Shown here in pieces: positions 43,960 to 55,523 of a stretch of 64,000 nucleotides of DNA; positions within the stretch are counted from its first letter, which is position 1, and the number at the start of each line of letters is the position of its first letter. The stretch is from contig NC_070560.1 in the NCBI RefSeq assembly GCF_026914185.1, forward strand, positions 3,091,501 through 3,155,500, read 5' to 3'. A program made the position numbers and the translations under genes. Below the pieces are notes generated by a model. That model saw nothing but the letters and a program-made list of their open reading frames with translations. It ran no database searches and was not told where the DNA came from. The DNA is from Puccinia triticina (lineage: Eukaryota; Basidiomycota; Pucciniomycetes; Pucciniales; Pucciniaceae).

Positions 43960-45170
43960 GCTCCGCACTGCTACTATCCGCTAGCCTTCAGCGCTCCTCA
44001 CTGAGCCTAATCTATAGTGCAATAATCCGCAAGTGAATAAAGCTCCACACTCCGCAAGTAATCCCCTAAGTAAAGATAAGGTCACCTAAAGCTCTTCTAA
44101 TACTGTAGTACTTCCGTAAGTGTAAGTACAATGATGTGTAGTAAGCAAGTTGATAGAAAGGAAAAAGAGAAGGGAAACCATGAGCCTCCACCCCCGTCCT
44201 TCCCTCCACGCTGAGGAACTCCTATTGTGCCAGGCGGTAGGCAGTTGGTGGAGGGGAAATGAGAAAAAGAAAGTTTGGGATGTGTATGCCCTCCGGGGTG
44301 ATTGGCCATGGATGAGCGCAGTGAGTCGTGTAAGCGTGGGGGGGTTGATTTTTTGACGGCTGGAGTTGCGCGTCGGCAATTTTTGTTTTGAGAAAGGAGC
44401 CGGGGATACTGCCAGCGGGGTTGTGATCTAAACCAGAGGTTGGAGGAGATCGACGTTGCGGAGAAAATAACTTAGAAGACGTGTGAAAACTGAGTATACG
44501 GGCGGAATGACGCCCAGACAATAACCTTGAATTGATGGAGAAACTGAAAAAATACGGTTCAGAGTAGGTCCATGCCGCTCCAAAGCCTGAGTTTGAACTG
44601 AACTCAAACCTTGGATTTTGTGACATCTAGCAGACATCTCATCGCAACCTAGCGCGCACGCGCGCGCTACAACAGAAAAGAAATGCCTAGCACAAATATC
44701 ACAGGAAAAAGAATCAAGAAGAAAGAGGGAGACAAAAAGAGAGACTGAAACGCCTTGAGGATGTGCGCCACACCGCGCTGTTAAACCTGAGAAAGTCTTG
44801 AGGACTGGGAACTGCGCCATAGTTCATTGAGTCGCGGGACCCAATCTTATTACCTAATCATAGTTCATTGAGTCGCAGGACCTAATGACGGCCGCCGGCG
44901 TGCACCACGCGCAAGAAAAACTTGACCCCCACGCGTGTACCCATCTGTCCACCACATCCACCCACAACTTGCAGTCTTTCCCTAGACTGCTCATCCTCCA
45001 TCTGGCATCAAAGAAAGATCTTGAAAGGAAAGCCTTGAGGGGGAAGGGGGAAAACCTAGAAGAAAGAAACATCCGGGCGCCAACGCAATGCTCACAAGTG
45101 TGGCTGAAGTAGGGTTCTTTGAAACTTGATGGTAGTAGCTACCCAGGAAGTGCATACCAGGAGGGGGAAC
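43960..45170. other. no gene supported; small direct repeat
   Basis: Reverse-strand open frames (44222-44820) lack domains. CATAGTTCATTGAGTCGC.GGACC is duplicated at 44818 and 44861. CGCGCACGCGCGCGC at 44652 is a short alternating purine-pyrimidine tract. Confidence 0.35.
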
Positions 45171-46954
45171 TTACTTTTGGTTAGAAATTTCCCCACGGGA
45201 ATAACCACGACAAACCACAACTTCTCCGCCAACCAAATGGAAAGAGCACAGTACGCCCCACTTGTGGATGGGAGATGAGAAAGAAACATTGGAAACCAGA
45301 TCAGAGATTGAGGAGGAAGACTGATGATTGGCAGATTCAAATGAGGGCTGAGGGGAATCAATTGGAGAACAGTGCTGAGGATTGGGAGTCGGAGATAATT
45401 TAACCTCATTGCAAAGGTGTATCGGAGATGGAAAAACCGCTAGAGAATTGGAAGAATTGGATAAGGATTGAGGAGGGATCATGTGCTTTGTAGGCGGATG
45501 GAGCTGGCCAACAGGATTGGGATTAGAGAAAGTGCTTGGAGTGTTATCAGGGAAAGATTCCGGTAAAGAGATTGGAGAGTTGGGGCGGGAGTTGTAAGTC
45601 AGAGAGAGATCAGGGCATTCATCTTGGAGGCCGTCAGAGCTAGGAATTGGAAAAGAAGATAGTTTAACCTTGTCTCGGAGGTCAGGAGGCGGAATTGGGT
45701 GCTCCGTCGTCTGGCAGGGTGGGTGACTAGAATCAAGATTGGAAACCAAAACCAAAGAAGAACTGGGGCGTAGTTTAGCCTCATCTCGGAGGGCAGGAGG
45801 GGAGATCGGTGTGGTGTGCCAAATCTGTTTCAAGTATCAAATTACATAAAGTGATGGTTGAATATATGAGAAGGAGATATATTCTTAGATTTATTATTGC
45901 ATAATTAGATTCTGCAAGTCATTTAACCCCTAGTCACTCACTTGAACCACTAGGAGAGCTCCACTCAGTCAAAAGTTATTTTGGTTAAATGGTTTTCATC
46001 CAACATAAGTACATAGTATAGTAGTACATTGGTAGTACATACTATGGTATTAGAGCCAACCACAACTGGGTCATATTTTTTGTGCATATTCAATTAGAGT
46101 TAGGGCTAGAACCACAAGTTGGTCATATTTGTATGCATATTCAATTAGACTTAGGGCTAGAACCACAAGTCAGCCGCCTTGTAGATAGACTATATAAGGA
46201 GCCCTTCCTCCCCCCTCATTTGAATTCAGCATGTGAATAGCAGCCATCAACCAACCAGTCACTCATTCATTTAACAGTGTGATCTCAAACATCCACTCAC
46301 CCAACACCTGTGATCATAATCAGGTTCTTAAATAGCTTGTGTCATTGCACATCATCTGCATTGTTTGATCTAAGCCTGATAGAGACTACTACACATAGTG
46401 ATCTCTATCAAGGTTTTGCCACAACAATAAATAAATTTTGTTGTCAGAATCCTTGTGTAGTACAATAGAGGGGCAGGTCCTTCAAACCACCCGTAACATA
46501 AATATTGCTTAACTGCAAATATCATATTTGTTATCTCCCCCTCACGGAACTGCTACCCGTCCCAAAGGAGTTATCACATCGGAGACCCCGCAGTTGGGTG
46601 AAGCGGGGGGCTAGAAACAAGATCGGAACCCAACATTGATGGGGATAGTTTAACCTCTTTGCGGAGGACATCGGAGTGAATCGGGTCTGTTCCTCCTGGG
46701 GAAACAAAGGCAGAACGTTGTCCATTGCTCACAAGTGTGGCACAAGATAGGGTTTTGGCAGAGATGGTAGCATCACGCTCCAGAGGTGCACATTGGAGAG
46801 AACTTACTTTTGCTCCTCCATGCCTCCGCAGAATCACTTTTCTTGCCTTTGGCCTCTTGGAACTTTGACTCTTGGGAAGATGAATGTTGGCCAGCGCAGA
46901 AGTGGAAAAACCCGGAATCATCAGATTGGCAATCTTCTTGAGCACTCTATCCAC
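45171..46954 (-). pseudogene. repetitive low-complexity reverse-strand ORF, split by an LTR-like insertion
   Basis: Open frames 46954-46574 and 45833-45171 share an internal motif of the type P-I-x-x-x-x-L-R-D-E-V-K-L-S-P, seen as VLRKEVKLSP, ALRDEAKLRP, DLRDKVKLSS and LCNEVKLSP, each followed by SD-L-like Ser/Pro-rich sequence. An LTR-like segment lies between the two frames. It may be a rapidly evolving repeat protein or a retroelement open frame; no domain is recognised. Both pieces lack convincing starts and ends. Confidence 0.35.
45854..46499 (+). repeat. probable solo LTR
   Basis: The segment begins TGATGGTTGAATATAT and ends CCACCCGTAACA (TG..CA). It contains a TATA box followed by a pyrimidine tract (CTATATAAGGAGCCCTTCC, 46190-46208). 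Similar TATATAAGGAGC.CTTCCCCCC sequence lies at 51723. It interrupts a reverse-strand frame. Exact ends are uncertain because no clear target duplication is seen. Confidence 0.5.
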
Positions 46955-48640
46955 ATCCTGAGAAGATCAAACAGAAAACAGTGGAGCGCTGGGATTGGAA
47001 GTCGCAGAACTGGCCAGCCAATGGACAGGAAAGCAATGATACAACTGGGAGTTAGGCGGAGCTTTTTGTGACTGCATTGCCTTTCTCCTTTCTTTTGGGG
47101 TGTGGTAGTCAGAAGGCGTCCTACCGCAACGAAATGTCAGGTGGAGCCTTCTTCTACGCAAGATAATCCCGAGTAGTTGAGGGAGACTCCGAACTCCGCG
47201 TAATGAAAGCATCAAAAATAGCTCCGCAGACGTAAAAATAACCATAGAGCAATCATAATAAGAACAGTCCATCCAAACCGTAAAGTAACACTCTGAAAAA
47301 CTCCGCTCAACGTTCCGTAAAGAAAAAGATAACCATAAAAAAAAACTCCTTGGCAATCAAAAATCCCCCCATAAAGCAAGTAAGAATCCTCAATCATAAT
47401 AATAATAATAATAATCCTCCATAAAAAAAGTCCGTGGGGGAAAGATCCTCCTCCTCCCCCCCCATATCAACAACTCTCCAACGCTCCACCATAGAAAATG
47501 AACCAGGAGAAAACTCTGCCACATGTCATAAACCAATAGAAAAGGAAATAACAAATAGAAATCCTCCTCCCATCCCACGCATGCCGCATGCCTCCGCTCC
47601 CACGTCGTCATTTGCGCCTCCACTGCTCGCCGTAGACAGCCGCCCAACCTCCGATCATCCATCATCCACGCCCCTGTCTAGCCTCCGGTGTTGGGATCCC
47701 ACACGCCGCCTCTGCCCCAGCTACGTCCGCTGACGTAACCGGCTTCAGCTGCCACGGCTTCCCCCAATTGCCGCGTCGTTCTAGATAGTCCGCGCTGGAA
47801 TGCCTGGACTCAGCAAGTCCGCTCTGCTCTGCACGCCGCAGCTCCGCCGTCTCTGACCGCACGCTCCGCGCCCAGACTATGCGCTCCGCCTCCGCCGCTT
47901 GAAGATCCTGCGCCGCCCCTACCGCCTGCGGAGCCCTCATGCCCCGCCGCAGCCGCGCGCCCGAACCTTATCAGGCACTTTGGCGCCCCGCACCAAACAG
48001 CCACCACACCGGCCGTGATGACAAGTGATTTGGGGAAACCTCAGCTGGTGGTCAACAACCCCTGGTAAGAGCATCCATCTCACTCAACTGACAGTCGCCG
48101 TGCTGAGGAGAATACCCAGGCTAGAGCCATTTGCTCAGACTATCGAGGCTTGGTAAGTGACTCGTCTTGACTGTCTCTCCTTCCCCTAGTACTACTGACT
48201 ACCACTGCTGTATATGAATCAGCATTCTAAAGTTTAAACATGGCATACAAAAATTGACAAAACCAAAGGCGGATTAGATCCATTCTCCAAAGGGTACAAG
48301 AAATTTGGATTGATTGCCCAAGCAGACGGATTGATCCTCTACCTTGAATGGGCTGCAGGCGCTCAAAACGCCAGCCTGATCGGCGACTTCAATAGTTTCA
48401 GGCAGGGAAAAGCTATTTTGAGCAGAGGATTCAATAAATGAAATGCCTGTCCTCTGCTCCTCTGCTTTACAGATACCCGGTATCTTGGGAGCCATCCCGT
48501 GACCCAACTCAACCCGGTATCCAGTGGGGTAGCACCGGATCTTTGGGGTCCGGATCGGAACCCTACAACAGGTGTCCACCAATTTGTGCAATAGGTACCC
48601 AACATATACCCCCCACATCACCAGGAGCTTCCCGAGAGGG
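46955..48640. other. no gene supported; microsatellite and GC-rich stretch
   Basis: There is an (ATA)n microsatellite at 47396-47414. A GC-rich segment at 47570-48000 is open on the reverse strand with Ala/Glu/Arg-rich translation but shows no domain or start context. 47160-47350 is rich in CTCCGC words. Confidence 0.35.
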
Positions 48641-48654
48641 CTTCCTCTTGGAAA

Positions 48655-49385
48655 GCTGAAATACAAACACCAGCTCGCCGGGAGGGATTCCTCTCGGCGA
48701 GCTGGTATAAATACACCAGCTCGCCAAGAGGGCTCCCTCTTGGCGGGCTGGATTACACACACCAGCTTGCCAAGAGGAATTCCTCTTGGCGGGCTGGTAT
48801 ACATCACTCGCCAAAAGGGATCATTTTGGCGGGCTGGTATACATACACGAGCTCGCCAAGAGGTCTTCCTCTCGGCAAGCTGGTGTATATGTACCAGACC
48901 ACTGAGAGTGGTTATGTATTCCACCTCGCCAGGAGGAATCTCTCTTGGCAAGCTGGTGTATGTATAACAGTCCGCCAAGGGGAAGCCCTCTCGGCCTCTT
49001 GGCGAGCTGGTGTATGTGTACCAGCCCGCCTGGAGGAATCCCTCCGGCGAGCTGGTGTATTTATTCCAGCTTGCCAAGAGGAATCCCTCTTGGCGAGCTG
49101 GTGTATTTATTCCAGCTTGCCAAGAGGAATCCCTCTTGGCGAGCTGGTGTATTTATTCCAGCTTGCCAAGAGGAATCTCTCTCGGCGAGCTGGTGTAATA
49201 CCAGCCCGCCAAAAGGAATCCATCTCTGCGAGCTGGTCTATGTGTACCAGCCCGCCAAGAGGAATCCCCCTCGGCAAGCTGGTGTATGTATACCAGCCCG
49301 CCAAGAAGAAGCCCTCTCAGCAAGCTGGTGTATGTGTACCAGCCCGCGGAGAGAAAGCCCTGTCGACGGGCTGGTAGACATAAAT
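48655..49385. repeat. hairpin array 1: about 15 tandem palindromes
   Basis: Units of about 45-50 bp repeat the palindrome CCAGCTCGCCAAGAGG..CCTCTTGGCGAGCTGG, separated by TGTATGTATA-like spacers that also pair (GAGCTGGTGTA..TACCAGCTC). Loop bases and stem positions vary but changes are often matched on the other arm. Because each unit is self-complementary, both strands translate to the same SWYTYTSSPRG-like peptide; these frames are not genes. Confidence 0.92.
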
Positions 49386-49759
49386 ACATATACATACACC
49401 TCTAACACAACTACGTGAGGACGCTCGTGAGATGGGGGGCAAGGCAATAGGGGTCTGATAACTTGATTTAGAGAGAATAAGGGAAAATGGGTGTAGAAAG
49501 AAAAAAAAAAAGAAAAAAAGAAGGGGCAATGGGAATTTAACAGATTAACTGCACAGGTAAGCGTTTGGTTTTGAGCAGGAACTGGGACACTGCTTTCTCC
49601 ACTCGTCCACTATGAAAAAAACTCAAGAAAGCGCTGTCAGTTGACATGTGAAATCCAGGTTGAAATTTCAAGTTCATCCAGGTTCATTCCATGGTTTATC
49701 ACCGGTTAGCTCAGCATCATAGGAAGATCTTGTTAGAATATCTGTCTCTCTGTCCGCTC

Positions 49760-49975
49760 ACATCCCCCAGTAAAGTTTCCAGTGCCCAGTTCCCAGTAAA
49801 GTATTCTGTCTCCAGTCCCCAGTCCCCAGTCCCCAGTTAATTAACCAGTCCCCAGTAAAGTATCCAGTCCCCAGTCCCCAGTCCCCAGTAAATTAACCAG
49901 TCCCCAGTAAAGTATCCAGTCCCCAGTAAAGTTTCCTGTCCCCAGTTCCTGTCCCCAGTTCCAGTTCCTGTTACT
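49760..49975. repeat. minisatellite of CCCAGT units
   Basis: CCAGTCCCCAGTCCCCAGT and CCAGTAAAGTATCCAGT alternate in a short array with occasional TTAATTAA interruptions. Confidence 0.85.
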
Positions 49976-50264
49976 AGCCTGTTACATGTTTAGTTTTTGT
50001 TGTTGTGTTGTGACATGCTGTTAGGCCCCCTCTGGATCTTGTGCAGGGGGCTCTCTAGTTGTGTGTTACGTGTCCGCTCCTCAGATGAGTAATGAAAATC
50101 ATTGAGTCTGAGCCTTAAACAACCTGACACACCTGTGTCCCCCACCACCAGCTCCTCTTTCACCACCCCTCGTCTCCATCGCCTCAACACCTTGAGCTGA
50201 AATCTCAACAGATCTGTAGCTCAGCTTTGGACTTAGCACAGTATTTGCATGTGCTAAGGGTAAC

Positions 50265-51145
50265 ACTTGCCCGTGTTGACTAAGAGGAATCCCTCCTGGT
50301 TGACAAGGGCATACCTTTGCCCGCCAAGAATACGCACCCGTGTCAACTGGAAGGGTTGACAAGGGCATATGTACCTTTCAAAAAAAGGGTGTGTTGAGGG
50401 GCACGCCCTTGATTTCCCTGCTGTACACTCCCACACACGCCCAGCGGGGGTACGTGGGGGCGTACGAGGGGGATGGCACCGGCGAGATGGTATGACCAGC
50501 TTGCCAAGAGATACTCTCCTCCCGACAAGCTGGTATACACATACCAGCTCACCGAGAGGAGATTGCCGGGAGGAGAGCCCCTCTCGGCGAGCTGGTATAC
50601 ACATACCAGCTCACCGAGAGGAGCTTGCCGGGAGGAAAGTCCCTCTCGGCGAGCTGGTATACACATACCAGATCACCAAGATGATCTCGCCGGGAGGAAC
50701 TTCCCTCTTGGCGAGCTGGTATACACATACCAGTTCACCAAGAGGAGAGTCCCTCCAAGCTGGTATACACATACCAGCTCGCCAAGAGGAGAGTCCCTCT
50801 CGGCGAGCCGGTATACACATACCAGCTTGCCGGGAGGAGCTTCCCTCTTGGTGAGCTGGTAAACATACATATACCAGCTCGCCGGGAGGAGCTTTCCTCT
50901 TGGCGAGCTGGTATACACATACCAGCTTGCTGGGGGGCAAGTTTCTCCCAAGTCCCGGCGAGCTGGTGTATACATATACCAGCTCGCCGGGGGCTATCCC
51001 TTGCACGCCCCTACACACCCCTTCTGGGGCGTGCACGTCCACGCCTGTACACGCCCAACAATGGGCGTGCATAGGAAAAAAAGGGTGTGCCGCCCCTCTT
51101 GCCCTTCTTCGAAGGGCGTGGGCATTGGCGTGGGGGACATGCGTT
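50265..51145. repeat. left arm of a large inverted repeat, with hairpin array 2
   Basis: This segment carries about ten CCAGCTCGCC..GGCGAGCTGG hairpins (50490-50990), bracketed by CACGCCC-rich flanks (50385-50470 and 50995-51140). The whole block is the reverse complement of 52160-52960: AAGGGTGTGTTGAGGGGCAC pairs with 52860-52885, and CTATCCCTTGCACGCCCCTA with 52290-52310. Confidence 0.88.
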
Positions 51146-51924
51146 GTGGTACGCAAAATGTGAAAAATCAAAAGTTTTTCTCATGTACATACAGAAGGCC
51201 TCAAGATACCATCAACTGGACACCATAAATGGACTCCACGGCTAAATTAACCCCTATTCCCCACTGGAAGCATCACTGGAGCCCCACTACACTGGAAGTT
51301 AGACCCTCTGGACAACCTGTAGCACCCAGTCAACCACCTGTCAGGCGCCCCAAGTCACATTCCCCGCACCATTCTATCCCCACTACATATATAGGTTTGG
51401 TTTTGTTTGTTATGTACATGACATCATGCAGCACTGCCCCTGCAGGCTGTGCCCCTTCAACTGAATGGTTCCCCGCATTCTAGTTCCTTCTAACTCCACT
51501 TTGTTTGGTCTTATTACATCACCTGATCATTCCCTGCACAGCTTATGCACCCCTTGCATAAATTATGACATCATCTGGCACAGCCCCTCATCATGTATGC
51601 ACCCCTTGCATAAATTGTACACAGCCACTCCCTCTTAAATCCCTCATGTTGTACAGTCCAGGCCAGCTAGAATACCTCACTCAGGGGCTGCCCTGGAGCC
51701 AAAATCCCTCACATTTGTCTATATAAGGAGCTCTCTTCCCCCCCATTTGTAGTTCCTCAGTTTATTACTCATCAAGTTTTATACTCACCCATCAACCAAA
51801 ACACTTACGTACCCACTCAACCCTCTTACTTACATATAACAACTCTTACATACTGAATAACAACCTTTTTTATACTGTGTCACGAGAAACTTATCTTGAG
51901 CTAACCACTCCTATCACTTATTAA

Positions 51925-51955
<31 letters not shown>

Positions 51956-52034
51956 AGCTGGTAGTATAGAAGGGCAGAGCTTGCACCTCCTTCATCCCCT
52001 TCTCCATTCAGCAAAAGGGTTTCACAACCACTTT
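51146..52034. other. spacer of the large inverted repeat, LTR-like sequence
   Basis: This holds a possible short gag start (ATGGACTCCACGGCTAAATT at 51229), repeated GCATAAATTATGACATCATC words, and a TATA plus polypyrimidine tract (TATATAAGGAGCTCTCTTCC, 51721-51740) like that at 46190. It is probably LTR-retrotransposon derived. No intact gene is present. Confidence 0.45.
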
Positions 52035-52150
52035 TGAGTCTTACAGCGTTTATCAACGCCTCTCCTGGTTGGCACTCAATACAATGTTGACCGGGAATTC
52101 CTCCCAGTCAACATTGTACAACATTGTATTGAGTGCCAACCGGGAGAGGC
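52035..52150. repeat. long hairpin, ~45-bp arms
   Basis: GTTTATCAACGCCTCTCC..GGTTGGCACTCAATACAATGTTGAC pairs with GTCAACATTGTACAACATTGTATTGAGTGCCAACC..GGAGAGGCATTGATAAAC, with the short loop CGGGAATTCCTCCCA. It abuts the right arm of the large inverted repeat. Confidence 0.9.
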
Positions 52151-52159
52151 ATTGATAAA

Positions 52160-52960
52160 CACATGTCCCCCACGCCGATGCCCACACCCTTCCAAGAAGG
52201 GCAAGAGGGGCGGCACGCCCTTTTTTTCCTATGCACACCCATTGTCGGGCGTGTACAGGCGTGGACGTGCACGCCCCAGAAGGGGTGTGTAGGGGCGTGC
52301 AAGGGATAGCCCCCGGCGAGCTGGTATATGTATACACCAGCTTGCCAGGACTTGGGAGGAACTTGCCCCCCGGAGAGCTGGTATATCTACCAGCTCGCCG
52401 AGAGGGAAGCTCCTCCCGGCGAGCTGGTATGTGTATACCAGCTCGCCAAGAGGGACTCTCCTCTTGGCAAGCTGGTATGTGTATACCAGCTCGCCGAGAG
52501 GGACTCTCCTCTTGGTAAGCTGGTATATGTATACCAGCTCGCCGAGTGGGACTCTCCTCCCAGCAAGCTCGTCTTGGTGAGCTGGTATGTTTATACCAGC
52601 TCGCCGAGAGGGAATCTCCTCCCGGCGAGCTCCTCCCGGTGAGCTGGTATGTGTATACCAGCTCGCCGCGAGGGACTCTCCTCCTGGCGAGCTTCTCTTT
52701 TGGTGAGCTGGTATCTGTATACCAGCTCGCCAAGAACTCTCCCCTCTCGGCAAGCTGGTATACACATACCAGCTCTGTCTCTCCCTTGGCGAGCTGGCCT
52801 CGCACACCCCTACACGCCCCCGCTGGGCGTATGTGGGAGTGTACAGCAGGGAAATCAAGGGTGTGCCCCTCAACACGCCCTTTTTTGAAGGGGATGGGCG
52901 TGGTTATCCTCCTAGTCAACACAGGCGCGTATTCTTGCTGATATGGGGGGCATTCATCCC
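52160..52960. repeat. right arm of the large inverted repeat, with hairpin array 3
   Basis: This is the inverted copy of 50265-51145 with about ten CCAGCTCGCC..GGCGAGCTGG hairpins (52310-52800) and the same CACGCCC-rich flanks in reverse order. The outermost match is GTCAACACAGGCGCGTATTC (52916) against its complement at 50315-50335. Confidence 0.88.
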
Positions 52961-53263
52961 AGGGGTTGGTCAACAAGGGCCAGTATGGATGACCTTGTTG
53001 CGCAGGAGGGGCAAGTGTGCACCCAGCTTAGCATTTGCCTCAGGAAGTCCGTGCACCTCAGACTTAGTTTGTAACTCAGTCTAGTGTGTTGTGCACTGTA
53101 GACTAAAGCTGAGGATCTTCCAAAAATTCCAGGGTGTACCACCTGGGATTCATATGTGTGAGCCTGGTATCAGCTAGAAATGAACTTGAGTATGCTGCAT
53201 GTCAACTGCCAGCACTTTCTTGAGTTTTTTTCATAGTGGTCGGTCTTTGAGAAGTAAATCAAG

Positions 53264-53602
53264 TCAATCTGCCTTGAAGTGTATTTTTGATTGCTGTAAC
53301 CCCCGGCGCAAAGTTGCTCGTTGTCTCTTTGTGTGAGGGCAAAAATTCATCAGGTGGTCCACCGTCTCCCTAGCCCCACAATTTGGGCAGAGAGGGTTGA
53401 ATATCCTGTTAATACAAAACAAATGGTACTTCAGCTCGCAATACAAGCTTTGACCAGTTTTTCCCTTGAGGTATGGCTTGAGATTGCTCCTTGTCAACCA
53501 GGGTCTGTCTCTTGAGTTTTTCTTGCAAGAACATATTAAAGAAATGTCCTGATTGGCACTGAAAGAATAATATGTGACATAATAATGAAAGCCATACAAC
53601 AC
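53264..53602 (-). pseudogene. 3' end of a LINE (Tad1-like) reverse transcriptase ORF
   Basis: The last ~60 residues read LKGKTGQSLYCELKYHLFCINR..NPLCPNCGARETVDHLMNFCPHTKRQRATLRRGL. The CPxC-x7-H-x4-C zinc motif at the C-terminus, after an R(S/T)N..K-G-x-T-G segment, is typical of fungal Tad1/RTE-like non-LTR elements. The catalytic RT part is absent, as expected for a 5'-truncated LINE insertion. It ends at a TAA/TGA-type stop at 53264 on the reverse strand. Confidence 0.65.
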
Positions 53603-53844
53603 AAAATAAAGCTACCAAATTGGTATGAAGGCAAGGTAGACTACCTTTGTGATAAGGGCCTGTACCATACGAAATATGTTTTTCCCGCGCAAGGATAACA
53701 GTTTTCTTTTTTTCAATATTCATTTTAGCCAGAGGTAAAAACAGCCTCCCATAATCGTGTACCACAACTGCAGGCTTCCTGCACTTCTCTCCCGGCCCAA
53801 ACTGTGTATGTACATACATAAATACATAACACATGGGTCTGGGG

Positions 53845-54012
53845 GGGATGGAAGGTCCTCAACACTAGACCAATACATTCATTGTGTATTGGTCCAAGAT
53901 GAGATCCCATCAGACCAATACAATGTATCGATCTGAGGGGAACACTCCCCTTCTTCCTCTTGGACAAATTTATTGGGCAGAGAGGAAGAAGGGGAGGATT
54001 CCTCTCGGACCG
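53845..54012. repeat. short hairpin cluster around TAGACCAATACA
   Basis: CTAGACCAATACATTCATTG..TGTATTGGTCCAAG and CAGACCAATACAATGTATCG are paired words. CCCCTTCTTCCTCTTGGAC pairs with GAAGAAGGGGAGGATTCCTC further right. It precedes an ATGGCGGCATCACTGG..TCTACGGCCAAAACT gag-like start at 54108, the same layout as hairpin array 2 followed by 51229. Confidence 0.6.
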
Positions 54013-54366
54013 ATCCAATAGAGCAGTGTGGTATGCTTTATGGTTACCCATCTAGCCCATTTCAAAATTTCCTTTTTTCTCATATGTACACTCTCAAATC
54101 AACCAATATGGCGGCATCACTGGATTCTACGGCCAAAACTACACAGGACACCATGGACAACACACCTGACACCCCTCTGGATCAGAAGATACAACCCCTT
54201 CAAAACACCATCAGCCAGTTTCACACACACAAACACCATACTCAGGTCATGTAATCCGTTACATGAACCACACTTACCCAGGACATGTAATCAGTTACAT
54301 GGACCACCCTGACAGCTTTTCTAAACCTTTACAGAAGCTTTACCTCATCAGCTGCACTCATTACAT

Positions 54367-54697
54367 CAACGGTGGGCCGCTACGCTACATTTAGTCAGTA
54401 GTTCAGCGCAGCGTAGCGGATCTAAACTACCAATGACGGGGTTTTCTGTTAGCGGGCAGTGATTGCCCGCTACCGCTAACAGGCCCCCCTTGAAACTACA
54501 GGGCCTCTATCGCCGCTATCAGCGCTAGCAGTGCTATTCAACCGCTAAAAAAGCTGATAGCGCTGTTAGCGCCCGTTAGTGTAGCGTAGAGGCCCGTAGC
54601 GGGCACTACAGCTAACGGCACTGTGTCAGGAACTACACCACGCTAAACTAGCGGATAGCGCACGCTACGGATAGTTTAGCGTAGCGGCTCACCATTG
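54367..54697. mobile_element. 331-bp fold-back element of GCTA/TAGC words, TSD ATTACAT
   Basis: The ends CAACGGTGGGCCGCTACGCT and AGCGTAGCGGCTCACCATTG pair. ATTACAT flanks both sides (54360-54366, 54698-54704), extendable to 8 bp with one mismatch. The interior is almost entirely CGCTA, GCTAAC and TAGCGG words on alternating strands. The 7-8 bp duplication suggests hAT. Confidence 0.85.
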
Positions 54698-55019
54698 ATT
54701 ACATTGTGCTATGCACATGTGTTAGAATTCTCACCGAAGAGGGCAAGAGAAAAGGGAGAGAGGGTGTTTTTGGTGAACAGTCTTGAGATCCTTGGAGGGG
54801 GCACAAGGTGGTCAACTCAGGAAAAGAGGAGAACTGATGATGTTATTACTTGTAAAAATAAAGTAATATATACATGATTTTTGATAATGAATAAAGAATG
54901 TATGTATAATGAATAAAATAATAAGGAGACATGTTTTGAATAAGAAATAGTACTAGAGGCTATTCCTCAGGGTTCTAGACTACAAGAGGCTGCCATAAAG
55001 GCTAACATCAGATCAAAAA

Positions 55020-55450
55020 ACAGGATACAATATTAAGTAAACATTAACATCGAATAAGGGATTTTTGGGGTAAGTAAAGAGAAGAAGCTGAAATTCCAAC
55101 AACATGTCATGCAGTGTTATGCACACTTGATGCAGGCTTATGCAGTCTAATGCAGTCTTATGCAGGTGCATGTTGACTGGTGTAATAGGGGCTGCAGTCT
55201 GACAGTTGACAGATGACATCATGCAGGTGTCAAGATAGCAAAAACCCCTCATGCAGCTTGCAGATGACATCAGTTGACAGGTCAGGCCAGCTAAAACATC
55301 TCACCTCCTATCTCTCACTAGCTAAATTTCCTCATATGACATCATCACCTCATGTGACCTGTCAACCACCAGCCAAAATACCTCATTGTAGCTTTCAGGG
55401 CAGCTAAAAACCCTCATTCTCTTGTTCCCCTGGAGCTAAAAGATCTGTAA
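55020..55450. other. ATGCAG/GACATCA-rich repeat stretch, no gene
   Basis: TTATGCAG, GATGACATCA and GTTGACAG words repeat irregularly (55095-55380), with related CATCATC/GCATAAATT words at 51530-51610. It may be LTR-derived. Confidence 0.4.
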
Positions 55451-55523
55451 GAGCGGGACGCTCTTCACTGGGCTAGGGGCCGGAACACCTGAGGAGACAA
55501 TGGTCTCAAGATTCTGATACCAA

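Noticed and set aside
48655..49385. CRISPR-like regular spacing of repeats
   Set aside because: The genome is fungal, the repeats are variable palindromes with no unique spacers of constant length, and no cas genes are present.
52053..52976. 307-codon reverse-strand open frame and similar long frames at 48274-49077 and 50369-51171
   Set aside because: They are translations of the palindromic hairpin arrays; the same peptide appears on both strands and in several frames, so there is no evidence of coding.
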